From Trinickia terrae (GTDB taxonomy: Bacteria > Pseudomonadota > Gammaproteobacteria > Burkholderiales > Burkholderiaceae): DNA of 64,000 bases. The notes beneath the pieces were generated by a model. The model was not told where the DNA came from. It was given only the letters and a program-made list of their open reading frames with translations, and searched no databases. This document shows, piece after piece, positions 39,373 through 47,162 of the stretch. Position 1 is the first letter of the stretch, and every line of letters starts with the position of its first letter. The DNA lies in the NCBI RefSeq assembly GCF_005144415.1, contig NZ_SWJE01000013.1, forward strand, positions 1-64,000, given 5' to 3'. The translations under genes and the position numbers were made by a program.

Positions 39373-39404
39373 AAAACCGCCGGTCACTGAAGACCGGCGG
39401 TTTT
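39373..39404 (-). terminator. Hairpin at the hicA stop codon (possible attenuator)
   Basis: Thirteen-base arms (39373-39385 and 39392-39404) form a stem that includes the hicA stop codon. On the minus strand it is followed by TTTT. It sits between toxin and antitoxin genes and may reduce read-through. Confidence 0.5.
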
Positions 39405-39566
39405 CAGGATGCTCTTAACCGTCCCGATCGGAAGGTCCTTCTTTGGGTGAGGAACCGTCACAAGCCCCTTCTTCACGGTATGTTTAAAGTGATGATGGCT
39501 GCCGGTCACCCTCACCAACGCCCAGCCATCCTCTTCGAGCATCCGGATTAGCTTTGATGAATTCAT
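39384..39566 (-). CDS. hicA: HicA mRNA interferase toxin
   Basis: The start at 39566 (MNSSKLIRMLEEDGW) gives 60 residues with the double-stranded-RNA-binding fold. The catalytic His lies in GSHHHFKH (24-29 region), followed by VTVPHPKKDLPIGTVKSILK. HicA cleaves mRNA when not bound by HicB. A longer frame to 39608 crosses the operator and is unlikely. GGAGG precedes the start. Confidence 0.88.
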   Translation of the reverse strand: MNSSKLIRMLEEDGWALVRVTGSHHHFKHTVKKGLVTVPHPKKDLPIGTVKSILKTAGLQ

Positions 39567-39584
39567 CGTGCCTCCGCATGTCTT

Positions 39585-39602
39585 GTGTGTAATTCTACAC
39601 AC
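39585..39602. promoter_or_regulatory. hicAB operator overlapping the promoter
   Basis: GTGTGTA-ATTC-TACACAC is a perfect 7-bp-arm inverted repeat. On the minus strand it covers a -10-like TAGAAT, with TTTACT 16 bases upstream as -35. HicB probably binds here. Further TGTGTAGT motifs lie at about 39627-39645. Confidence 0.6.
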
Positions 39603-39781
39603 CACCACCCCAAAGTAAAGAGAAATGTGTAGTTATGTGTAGTCACGGCAACGCGGCGGCAGGTGGCCCACGCTTGATGTCCTCGATTCAACTGATCACA
39701 CAACCTGTCTGAATTGTCAGCTCGGAGACAGGTCTCCCGGAATGGTAGATTCGCGCGGAAACAGCATCCGTGAAAGGGCAA

Positions 39782-40192
39782 ATGGCGCAACGATCGATGA
39801 TCTGCGTGGGTGACACGACGACGCACGGTGGGCGCGTGCTTGAGGGCAATCCGTCCGCAACGCTTGATGGAAAACCCATTTCGGGCGTTGGACACAAGGT
39901 ACTTTGCCCGCTCTGCAAGGGCGAATTCCCGATCTTGCCCGACACTGGCCGTCGCTATCCGCACCGCTTCGACGAGCGAGATACGGCCGTCGCCGGCATG
40001 AAAACCGCATGCGGAGCCGTCCTCATTGCATCTCAGTCTTCGATGTCGCTCGACGATGTCGGCTCGGGCGAGGCGTCCACCAGCGCAGGAGCTGTTGCCG
40101 CTACCACGCCGCTCGCGCCTTCTTCTACGCTTTGCCTCGAATGCCTGAAGGCTGCGGCCGAAAACGCCGCAACGATGATTGCACGCGCGTAG
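39782..40192 (+). CDS. PAAR-domain protein (T6SS spike tip)
   Basis: The 136-residue protein begins MAQRSMICVGDTTTHGGRV and continues with the PAAR beta-repeat fold (VLEGNPSATLDGKPISGVGHKVLCPLCKGEF). PAAR proteins cap the VgrG spike of type VI secretion systems and carry effectors; phage tails have related tips. Its tail of about 50 residues is helical. The following genes encode a DUF4123 chaperone and a nuclease toxin, so its role is T6SS delivery, not the prophage tail. Confidence 0.85.
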   Translation: MAQRSMICVGDTTTHGGRVLEGNPSATLDGKPISGVGHKVLCPLCKGEFPILPDTGRRYPHRFDERDTAVAGMKTACGAVLIASQSSMSLDDVGSGEASTSAGAVAATTPLAPSSTLCLECLKAAAENAATMIARA

Positions 40193-40195
40193 AGC

Positions 40196-40699
40196 ATGGC
40201 CGTGACGAAGATCGAGACTTTTTTCGCGCAGCGTCAGCAGCAGATTCCCATGCAAGTGCATCTGTACGCGCTCGTCGATGGCTTGCTCTACAGCGATGCC
40301 GAGAGTGCCACGCCGCTTGCGCGCTCGGCGGCAACTGTCGCGCTGTTTGACGGTACGCCCGATGCGTCGATCGCCGATGCCGGTCCGTGGCTCATCGACC
40401 ATGCCCATGCTCCCACCTTGATTCGTAGCACGCTCGACAACCTTGCAACCTCCTCTACAGGCGTCTCCTGGCTGATCAGTGCGTATCCGATCGAATCGCT
40501 CGCTGACGAACTGCGCCGACGCCTCGACGTGCGCCTGCCCGACGGGCGCATGGCGCTCCTCCGCTTCTATGACGCTCGCATCATGCCGGACATGGCATCC
40601 CTCATGGAATTCACGCAGCGCATGCGGTTTTTTGTGACGACGTACGACTGGCTCGTCGAGGTGAATGGGCACTTGAAGGGAGTACATCCCCATGCTTGA
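40196..40699 (+). CDS. DUF4123 effector chaperone (Tap/TEC family)
   Basis: The 167-residue protein shows the DUF4123 pattern: a first strand YALVDGLLY, the middle SWLISAYPIESLADELRRRLDVRLPDG, and LLRFYDARIMPDMASLM. DUF4123 proteins load effectors onto VgrG or PAAR partners of T6SS. The gene lies three bases after PAAR and overlaps the next gene by 8 bases. Confidence 0.85.
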   Translation: MAVTKIETFFAQRQQQIPMQVHLYALVDGLLYSDAESATPLARSAATVALFDGTPDASIADAGPWLIDHAHAPTLIRSTLDNLATSSTGVSWLISAYPIESLADELRRRLDVRLPDGRMALLRFYDARIMPDMASLMEFTQRMRFFVTTYDWLVEVNGHLKGVHPHA

Positions 40700-41153
40700 G
40701 TTGACAGCCGAACAGGTCACCGGCCTTGCCGAGATCGACGCTCGCGGCTATGTCGAGCGCGTCCGGCGAGACCTCGTGAAAGAGAACCCAACCTTCGGCA
40801 ACGACGGCACACTGCCGATGCGCCTATGGAAGGCGTACGTCGCCGCACGCGAGTTCTGCATCCGGTCTGACGAAAACGTCAACGCGTTTCTGAGACTCGA
40901 GGCATATGAACGTGACTTCTACACGAGACCGGCAACACGTAGATGGCTGACCCGGCCGGGCCGCTCGGCCGACGAACGATTTCACGATTACCTTCGCGTC
41001 ATGAAATGGCGCATCGAACATCCCGAGTACAGCGGAGGATTTAAGAATGGCCGTACTGGCGATTCCATTAATCGAGGGAGCAGCGGTGGAATTTGGGCCA
41101 ACCTTGTTGGCCGCTGGCTCGGCATTGCTAGGCGCAACAACTCTGTCGGCTGA
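40692..41153 (+). CDS. Helical protein of T6SS effector cassette, unknown (153 aa)
   Basis: The ATG overlaps the chaperone gene (ribosome site AAGGGAG). The product is helical and charged, with ARGYVERVRRDLVKEN and RFHDYLRVMKWRIEHPEY. Its last 36 codons overlap the nuclease gene in another frame and look non-native after GGFKNG. It may be a second adaptor between chaperone and toxin. No family is recognised. Confidence 0.65.
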   Translation: MLELTAEQVTGLAEIDARGYVERVRRDLVKENPTFGNDGTLPMRLWKAYVAAREFCIRSDENVNAFLRLEAYERDFYTRPATRRWLTRPGRSADERFHDYLRVMKWRIEHPEYSGGFKNGRTGDSINRGSSGGIWANLVGRWLGIARRNNSVG

Positions 41154-41631
41154 CACGAAGAAAGAAGATAGCCAAGCGACACCTGCAGTCCGTGCGGTCC
41201 CGCGCACCGGCGAGAAATGCAAGCAATGCCCGCCGGAACAAACCGGCGCAGCCGCTCGCCGGTACTATCACATGAATCGCGGGCCGCGCGAGTATCAGGG
41301 CCGCGTTACCGGCCGGGCATTCAGCGTCGAGGATGGTTGGAGCGAGGAATGGGCTTGGCTCGGTACTGACTTCGACGGATTTCAGCAGCCGGAATGCCTC
41401 TTGCAAGAAGCGAAAGGTGACTATGATCAGTTCTTCGACTCTGACACGAAGAAGCCCGCCACATGGTTCAACGGACTCAATAAGATCGCAGTGGAAATCG
41501 AAGAGCGGGCAATGAAGATACACGGCAATCCGCCGACCAAGCTCAAATACTATTTTCAGACTCCGCTCACCGCGTCCTACTTTCGCACGACGCTCGCGGA
41601 AAACGGGATTCCCTACGTTGTCACTGGTTGA
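41047..41631 (+). CDS. Tox-REase-5 family nuclease effector
   Basis: The ATG at 41047 has GGAGG nine bases upstream. A hydrophobic N-terminal region (about 15-33) is followed by the restriction-endonuclease-fold toxin domain: CKQCPP (59-64), EWAWLGTDFDGF (about 101-112) and the catalytic EAKGDYDQFF (121-130, Lys123). These match Tox-REase-5 of polymorphic toxins. It is probably a DNase injected into rival cells by T6SS, loaded through the DUF4123 and PAAR proteins encoded upstream. At 194 residues it is a compact effector. Confidence 0.82.
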   Translation: MAVLAIPLIEGAAVEFGPTLLAAGSALLGATTLSADTKKEDSQATPAVRAVPRTGEKCKQCPPEQTGAAARRYYHMNRGPREYQGRVTGRAFSVEDGWSEEWAWLGTDFDGFQQPECLLQEAKGDYDQFFDSDTKKPATWFNGLNKIAVEIEERAMKIHGNPPTKLKYYFQTPLTASYFRTTLAENGIPYVVTG

Positions 41632-41633
41632 AT

Positions 41634-42341
41634 ATGAAAATCACGTCCCGCTTCAGAGATCTGCTTCACGACGCATCTGACCTGCCCCTCGTGTTCGAAC
41701 AGCTTGGGTCGGTCGCCGAGGCGATCCATGCGCACGCGCACCAGTTCTCACAATGGTTTCTGACCGGCGACTCGAAAGAGGAAGCACACCTGTATCCAGC
41801 CTTCGAAAGCTGGAAGCCGACAGCCGCTGCGCTGGCAGTTTTGCGAACCGAGTTTGAGGGTGCGGAGCATCGCCCACAGATTATCTCGCTATGGGACGGC
41901 AGCGATGACCAGCGAACCGGCGCAACGTTGAGCTATCTCGTTGCCACGAAAGAGCGGCCGAAAAAAGTCGAAGCGGACTTCAACGACGAACACGTATTTT
42001 CAGCTGAGCAGGCCGCCGCCGTCGTCAGCGCCGTCGCCCAAATCACCGCGCCCGCTTATGTCACCGTCGAGCCGCAAGGGTACGTCGACAAGCAGGTATT
42101 CGACGACAAGCCCGGCGTCGGCTGGATGCTGTACTTGCCGAAGATCGTCACGCAACAGCAAGTGCCTGAGGCTCGCGCCCTCATCCCCGTTCCCGCCGAC
42201 GGAAAGCAAACCGGCACGATCATCGTCAGCGTGACCGATGCCCCGTTCTCGATCGACGACCCCGAGCATGTCGAAGCAGCAAATCGCATCGAGATTCGCC
42301 TCGTCGACCAAGATTTGCTGCCGACATACTCAAGCATCTAG
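41634..42341 (+). CDS. Immunity protein, Imm52-like
   Basis: The ATG at 41634 lies just after the toxin stop; a TTG at 41628 overlaps the stop and is less likely. The 235-residue protein is alpha+beta with conserved Trp residues (FSQWFLTGDSKEEAHLYPAFESW, GVGWMLYLPK) and an acidic character. Imm52 proteins are known as direct neighbours of Tox-REase-5 toxins, and gene position alone makes this the cognate antidote. The family assignment is from pattern memory and less certain than the role. Confidence 0.75.
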   Translation: MKITSRFRDLLHDASDLPLVFEQLGSVAEAIHAHAHQFSQWFLTGDSKEEAHLYPAFESWKPTAAALAVLRTEFEGAEHRPQIISLWDGSDDQRTGATLSYLVATKERPKKVEADFNDEHVFSAEQAAAVVSAVAQITAPAYVTVEPQGYVDKQVFDDKPGVGWMLYLPKIVTQQQVPEARALIPVPADGKQTGTIIVSVTDAPFSIDDPEHVEAANRIEIRLVDQDLLPTYSSI

Positions 42342-42360
42342 CCGCACCGGCGAGATCCCG

Positions 42361-43149
42361 TCAGAACAGCCCGACCGGCTGCGCCGCATCATCCCAACTG
42401 AAGATAATCAGCTCATTCCGGTCGACGCCCTTCCCGCCTCCGACCGTGTACTGCACCGGAACGGTTTCGATATGGAACCCGTCGAACACGCGCCGGATGT
42501 CCTGATGGTCGTTCAGGCTTACGATCGCCCGCCCCTTGATCGAGCGTAGCCGCTCCGCCATCGTTTCGTATTGGGTAAATGGAAACGCCACACCATAGCC
42601 TTCCGTCTCGTAATATGGCGGATCGAGATAGAACAGCGTATGCGGCCGGTCATACCGATCGATACACGCGGCCCAATCCAGGCGCTCCACAAACGTGTTC
42701 GCCAAACGCAAATGCGCTGCCGACAGTTCCTCCTCGAGGCGCAGCAGGTTCAGGCCGGGCGGCGTTGTCGTTGCCGTCCCAAACGTCTGCCCTTCCAGCT
42801 TCCCGCCAAAGCAACTTTTCTGTAGGTAGTAGAACCGTGCCGCACGCTGGATATCGGTGAGCGTTTCCGGGACCGTCTGCTTGAGCCACTCGAACACCTG
42901 CCGACTCGTAAGTGCCCATTTGAACTGCCGCACGAATTCCTCCAGATGGTGCTGCACGACGCGGTACAGGTTGACCAACTCGCCGTTGACGTCGTTGAGA
43001 ACCTCGACCTTCGCCGGCGGACGCAGGAAGTACAACGCCGCCCCGCCTGCGAACACTTCGACATAACAGTCGTGCGCCGGGAAACGTGGAATGAGTTGAT
43101 CCGCAAGACGGCGCTTGCCGCCAATCCACGGGATAATCGGATTTGCCAT
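42361..43149 (-). CDS. DNA adenine methyltransferase (Dam-type, phage)
   Basis: The 262-residue enzyme has the SAM motif PWIGGKRRLA and EVFAGGAALYFL near the N-terminus, and DPPYYETEGYG (about 173) as catalytic motif IV. The order is that of alpha-class D12 methylases. Phages use such enzymes to protect their DNA from host restriction or to time gene expression. It is the last gene of the phage lysis block on the minus strand and converges on the immunity gene. Confidence 0.88.
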   Translation of the reverse strand: MANPIIPWIGGKRRLADQLIPRFPAHDCYVEVFAGGAALYFLRPPAKVEVLNDVNGELVNLYRVVQHHLEEFVRQFKWALTSRQVFEWLKQTVPETLTDIQRAARFYYLQKSCFGGKLEGQTFGTATTTPPGLNLLRLEEELSAAHLRLANTFVERLDWAACIDRYDRPHTLFYLDPPYYETEGYGVAFPFTQYETMAERLRSIKGRAIVSLNDHQDIRRVFDGFHIETVPVQYTVGGGKGVDRNELIIFSWDDAAQPVGLF

Positions 43150-43308
43150 TGTGAAAGCCGTTTTTAAACTTCGTGTAGAATCCGGCCCGCCTACGTAGGT
43201 AAGCAGGGCCTTGGCTGATTCACTGGCACAGACAGTGTTGAAGCGGCCGGGGAAGATGCGCGAACATCCACCCGGTCGCCCTGTTTCTTCAGACGCGCCG
43301 ATGCGCTA
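43150..43308 (-). other. Intergenic region between lysis genes and dam
   Basis: These 159 bases contain the palindrome CCTACGTAGG at about 43191-43200 and an open minus-strand frame that ends at 43191 (last residues PRPCLPT). That frame has no clear start codon of its own, since its N-terminal part lies inside the holin gene. I see no terminator. Confidence 0.35.
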
Positions 43309-43938
43309 TTAAAGTGACCTTGCCGCAGACTCGGGTGCCGCACCCCTGCCGTCCGAGCTGACCGTGATGTCCGGCGACACCGCAAACTTCGTGATGGCCG
43401 CCGCCTGCTTGTCTGCCCGCGACGACGAGCCGAAGAAATATTCCTTCGAGCCAATCACCATCGTGATGAGCACGCCGAGCAGCGTGTCGAGCGTGCTCTT
43501 CACGACGTCGGGCATCTTGATCTCGCAGATCGCGAGATAGAACTCCAGCCCAATCACCACGAACAGCGCCACGGTGTACATATAGGCGAGGTTCCGTGCC
43601 GTGTGATCGTGTTCGGTCGCCGCGTACAGCCGAGCGCTGGACCGATCGTCAGCGGCTACCTTGTCGGCTTGCACCTGAATGCCAGCCATGTTCTCGACGT
43701 GCGCGAATCCGGCCTGCCGCATCTTCAGTTCGAAATCCGCATCGGCCTGCTTCAGTTCGAGCAACTGGTCCGGCGTCATCGACTGGCCTGTCAGCGCGGC
43801 CTTCACGGCCTCGACCGAGTCACCGCCAAGCCCAAGCCTCTCGGCAATAGCCGACGCAGCCATGACCGCGACGCCCGGCACGCCCCCCGTTAGCGCCGTC
43901 ACAAGCCACGGTGCGACCGTCTTCAGAATGTCCAGCAT
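43309..43938 (-). CDS. Phage holin (3TM type)
   Basis: The 209-residue protein has a hydrophobic N-terminal segment (LVTALTGGVPGVAVMAASAI), a central charged helical region and two C-terminal membrane helices (AYMYTVALFVVIGLEFYLAI, LGVLITMVIGSKEYFFG). This layout is that of the 3TM holins found beside GH108 lysozymes. It lies directly after the lysozyme gene in the transcript and would open the inner membrane at lysis. Confidence 0.78.
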   Translation of the reverse strand: MLDILKTVAPWLVTALTGGVPGVAVMAASAIAERLGLGGDSVEAVKAALTGQSMTPDQLLELKQADADFELKMRQAGFAHVENMAGIQVQADKVAADDRSSARLYAATEHDHTARNLAYMYTVALFVVIGLEFYLAICEIKMPDVVKSTLDTLLGVLITMVIGSKEYFFGSSSRADKQAAAITKFAVSPDITVSSDGRGAAPESAARSL

Positions 43939-43940
43939 GA

Positions 43941-44507
43941 TTACACCCCCAACGCGCGATTGAGTTGCCAGCCGTACTCGAACCTCTCATTATCAGGACG
44001 AGTCTCGGCCAGCTCGATATAGAAGACCGACTGCTGTGCCGCGATCATTCCGTACAGCACGCGATGGCCGTCCGCACCGCGCGCGGTGAGAAACGCATTC
44101 AATGCCCCAAGCGTCATCGTGCCGATTCCGCCATCAGCGCGAATGTCCGGAAATGCCTTGCCGTTCTGATTCAGCACATTCAGCGCACGCTGCATGAACT
44201 TCACGCCCGTCGCCGGCCCCGCGTTGACGCCAATGTCGAACAGCTTCTCTGCGAGCTGCGGCGAGATCGCGTCGACCTGGTCGAGCTTCGGCCTCGACCA
44301 GTACCGCGCCTCGTAGATTGCGACGGCAGTATTGCGCGGCATGTCCCGCATCGGTCCCATGTAGCCATTCGAACGGGCCTCGGCCGCCGTCACGCCCCAC
44401 ATCGTTCCTTCGAGCTTGCCGAGATACCAATTCCCGCGATCGTTCGGATCGCTCGAATACCCACCTTCGCGCCCAATCAGCGCGTCGATCTTCGAAGTAA
44501 CGTTCAC
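43941..44507 (-). CDS. Phage lysozyme (GH108-type endolysin)
   Basis: The GTG at 44507 overlaps the upstream stop (GTGA) and has GGAGGGAAG before it. The 188-residue protein starts MNVTSKIDALIGREGGYSSDP; Glu14 in REGGY is the catalytic residue of the family. The C-terminal part (RADGGIGTMTLGALNAF onwards) is the peptidoglycan-binding region typical of GH108. No signal peptide, so it depends on the holin. Confidence 0.87.
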   Translation of the reverse strand: MNVTSKIDALIGREGGYSSDPNDRGNWYLGKLEGTMWGVTAAEARSNGYMGPMRDMPRNTAVAIYEARYWSRPKLDQVDAISPQLAEKLFDIGVNAGPATGVKFMQRALNVLNQNGKAFPDIRADGGIGTMTLGALNAFLTARGADGHRVLYGMIAAQQSVFYIELAETRPDNERFEYGWQLNRALGV

Positions 44508-44956
44508 TGCTTCCCTCCCCGGCCGATGGCCTGTTCCAGTAAATCGATGCGCTGCTGCTGCAGCCGGTTGAGCGCATCGCCCTCGTTGATGTGTGTGAAG
44601 ACCCAGACGATCGAGCCGACCAGAAACGTCTGCACCAAACCCAAACACACGCCGAGTACCCACATCGCGCCCGTCGCCTTGTTCTTCATCGCATCGACCT
44701 TCCGGTCGACGTCGGCGATATCGTCACCCAACTCACTGCGCGCAAGCTCGTCCGCCCGCGAACTGCTCCACAGCACACTGACGTCCTCGCGCATGGTCTC
44801 GGCGCGCACGGCCATCTCGGCAAGCCGCCGATCGAGCGCCGCCACCGGCTGCACCGATCGCTTGATCTCCTCGACGCTCGCCGCGACGGACCGCACCTGC
44901 TGTGTCAAGGTCGCGATCTGGACGGCCAGCCCCTCCTGCTTTTCGTCACCCATCAA
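44504..44956 (-). CDS. Coiled-coil membrane protein of the lysis cassette
   Basis: The 150-residue protein has a long predicted coiled coil (about 10-90), a membrane helix (MWVLGVCLGLVQTFLVGSIVWVF, about 97-119) and a second short coil ending in GRGGKQ. It overlaps the lysozyme start by four bases. A second holin, an antiholin or a spanin-like role are possible; no lipobox partner is evident. Confidence 0.68.
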   Translation of the reverse strand: MMGDEKQEGLAVQIATLTQQVRSVAASVEEIKRSVQPVAALDRRLAEMAVRAETMREDVSVLWSSSRADELARSELGDDIADVDRKVDAMKNKATGAMWVLGVCLGLVQTFLVGSIVWVFTHINEGDALNRLQQQRIDLLEQAIGRGGKQ

Positions 44957-44970
44957 ACCCCCGTAAAAAT

Positions 44971-45003
44971 GAAAAAAGCCGCCCGAGTTGCCTCAAGGCG
45001 GCT
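44971..45003 (-). terminator. Terminator after gene D
   Basis: On the minus strand AGCCGCC and GGCGGCT pair around 13 bases and are followed by TTTTTT. It separates the tail operon from the lysis cassette. Confidence 0.7.
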
Positions 45004-45026
45004 GCCACAATCGACGCTCGCGCGCG

Positions 45027-46079
45027 TTACTTCGGCGGCGACGCCACGACCAGATCGACCTTCTTCGTCGGCTTCTTGCCATGACCGACTTTCGCCTTCC
45101 CCTTGTTGCCGGCGTTCAGCTCAACCGACGTCTCCCACCCATTGCCCGAATACGTGTGCCGCACGGAATCGACTAGAAACTCGCCATCCGCCTCCTGCTT
45201 GAAACCCGACAGCTTCACGGTCTTCTCGGCCGATATATCCGCACGTCCCTTCATCCGCAGCACGCTGCGCGCCGTGTGCCGATTCAGTTTCGCGAGACGC
45301 GACTTCGCGCCGGCCTTGGCCGCCTCCGGACTGGCGAACGCGTGGCGCTCCGTGTGAACCGCTGCGGCGCCTGGCGGCGCATCGGGATTCGGAATCGTCA
45401 GGTCGATCTTCTTCCCGGTCTTCTTGTCGTGCACCTTCGTTCGCACTGCCGCGAAACTCGCACGGTCCGGAAACGAGATCTCGTAGTCGGTCAGGTCGCT
45501 CGGTATCAACATGATCGTTGGCAACGCCTTGCCGCTCGCGCTCTTGCCTCCACCGATCGGGCCGACGATCAGCTTCCCGGCCTTCACCGTCGCAGTCGCG
45601 CCGTAATGCCGTGCGATCCGCGTGATGAAGTGCAGATCGCTCTCGCCGAACTGGTCCGCACGCGGCACCGCCACGTCGACCGAGCACGCAGCGGCCCATT
45701 TGTTACGCCGCGCGACGTCACCGACGATGTCGGCCAGCGTCACATTCGTCCAGCTCCCGTTGCGCTGCGTCTTCGACGTCGCCCGCATGTTGGCCGGCCG
45801 GCCGCGGATGACGATCGTCGCGGGCAGCCCGCGCAACACGATCTCGTCAACGGCGTACTCGCCGAGCAGCGACAGCCCCTGCCCCTCCCATCCGAGCGAG
45901 ACCTTCAGGGTCGCGCCCTTCAGCGGGAACCGGACCTTGCCGTCCCGGTCGTCCAACTCGATCTCGCATTCGTCCGCTTCGAGACCCGGCTTATCGGTTG
46001 TCTGGATCCGCAACACGCGGTCCTGAATCACGCGCGTGATGTCGTCGCCGTTCGCGACGACCTGAAAAATTGCCCGCAT
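45027..46079 (-). CDS. Phage tail protein gpD (late control gene D)
   Basis: The 350-residue protein matches the P2 gpD family: MRAIFQVVANGDDITRVI, DECEIELDDRDGKVRFPLKG, and ADQFGESDLHFITRIARHYGA. It forms the hub of the baseplate, related to the VgrG/gp27 fold. It is last in the tail operon as in P2 (after T, U, X). Confidence 0.88.
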   Translation of the reverse strand: MRAIFQVVANGDDITRVIQDRVLRIQTTDKPGLEADECEIELDDRDGKVRFPLKGATLKVSLGWEGQGLSLLGEYAVDEIVLRGLPATIVIRGRPANMRATSKTQRNGSWTNVTLADIVGDVARRNKWAAACSVDVAVPRADQFGESDLHFITRIARHYGATATVKAGKLIVGPIGGGKSASGKALPTIMLIPSDLTDYEISFPDRASFAAVRTKVHDKKTGKKIDLTIPNPDAPPGAAAVHTERHAFASPEAAKAGAKSRLAKLNRHTARSVLRMKGRADISAEKTVKLSGFKQEADGEFLVDSVRHTYSGNGWETSVELNAGNKGKAKVGHGKKPTKKVDLVVASPPK

Positions 46080-46089
46080 CGCGCCTCCC

Positions 46090-46296
46090 TTACGACCAGA
46101 GCTGAATCGGTTCGTCTCGCGGCACGTCGAGATCCGGAATCACGATCACGACGCCGGATCGGAACGGCTGCGCCTCGCGCGCGAGACCCGGATTGGCTTC
46201 GTACACAGCCTCGACCGTGCCGTTCAACGTCCCGTAATGGGCGTAGCAGAGCGTGTCGAGGATGTCGCCGTCACAGGTTCTTAAAGTCTTCGCCAT
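46090..46296 (-). CDS. Phage tail protein gpX (LysM-like)
   Basis: The start at 46296 (MAKTLRTCDGDILDTLCYAHYG) gives 68 residues, the size of P2 gpX. It has a LysM-like peptidoglycan-binding look (LDTLCYAHYGTLNGTVEAVYEANPGL). It overlaps gpU by 26 bases and precedes gpD. Confidence 0.85.
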   Translation of the reverse strand: MAKTLRTCDGDILDTLCYAHYGTLNGTVEAVYEANPGLAREAQPFRSGVVIVIPDLDVPRDEPIQLWS

Positions 46297-47152
46297 AGCG
46301 GCCGAGCTCCAAACTGTAGGTTTGCTTGCGCGGCGCACCGTCCGACATCAACGCCTCCTGCTCTTCGTCTACGCTGTGCAAATACCACCGCCCAAGCACA
46401 TCGCCAGTGCCGGCCGTCAACTGAACCGGCTTCAGCTTGGCACCGATCGCGCGCAGCGCCTCCAACTGGCGGAAGCCGGCGCCTAGCGACGGGAACACGA
46501 CACCGGACACGGTGATCGAGTCCCCGCCCTGACTCACGGGCTGCTGAGCCTCTTCACGGTTCAGACGCTCCTGCGAAGCGATCTTGAACCGCGTCGAGCG
46601 CCGCAGCTTGTCGTAGGCCGCCGTCGACAGTCCGAAGTGGAACGCATCCCCGTCATCCGTTGAAAGCGTCAGCAGATGAGGGGTAGACGACCTCGCGCTG
46701 TCGAACAGGCCGGAGAAGACCGAACTCAGGCCCGTCGTCTGCGCAAACGACTGCAACGCCCCGCCCGTCTGCTCGCCGACGAGTGCGGTGAACTGTGTCT
46801 TCGCTTCGCCCAACGCGCCCATGACCGTCTGAGCGGCCGACTGAATCAGCGGATGATTCACTCCGCCGATCATCTTCAGCACGCTGCTCACGGCCGCGCC
46901 GGTCGCCGAGAAGCTGCGCATCACCGTGCCGATCTGCGGACTCAGATCGCCGGCCACCGACAGCAAACTCGTCGCCCCGCGCAGCAGGTCGGCGGCCGAC
47001 GTGAGATTCCCCGTCGCGAGCTTCGTCAACGTTTCGACCGTATTCTGACTCGCGCTCCGGTTCCGATCGAACACGCGCACGACGTGCCGAACGCGCTCGG
47101 ACGCAATGCTCGCCTGCGTTGCCGCCTGCGTCACACTGGAAATGAAATTCAT
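46271..47152 (-). CDS. Phage tail protein gpU with long N-terminal extension
   Basis: The C-terminal half contains the gpU family region (KPVQLTAGTGDVLGRWYLHSVDEEQEALMSDG and RKQTYSLELGRYGED), a tail-completion protein of P2-type tails. P2 gpU is about 160 residues; this one has 293, with about 130 extra N-terminal residues rich in Ala, Ser and Thr. Such extensions occur in some betaproteobacterial phages. Confidence 0.82.
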   Translation of the reverse strand: MNFISSVTQAATQASIASERVRHVVRVFDRNRSASQNTVETLTKLATGNLTSAADLLRGATSLLSVAGDLSPQIGTVMRSFSATGAAVSSVLKMIGGVNHPLIQSAAQTVMGALGEAKTQFTALVGEQTGGALQSFAQTTGLSSVFSGLFDSARSSTPHLLTLSTDDGDAFHFGLSTAAYDKLRRSTRFKIASQERLNREEAQQPVSQGGDSITVSGVVFPSLGAGFRQLEALRAIGAKLKPVQLTAGTGDVLGRWYLHSVDEEQEALMSDGAPRKQTYSLELGRYGEDFKNL

Positions 47153-47162
47153 CTGCTACTCC

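Noticed and set aside
39782-40192. PAAR protein as the prophage's own tail tip
   Set aside because: It is on the opposite strand from the tail genes, beside T6SS chaperone and toxin genes, and the phage spike gpV already has an HxH tip. Kept only as a possibility in the findings.
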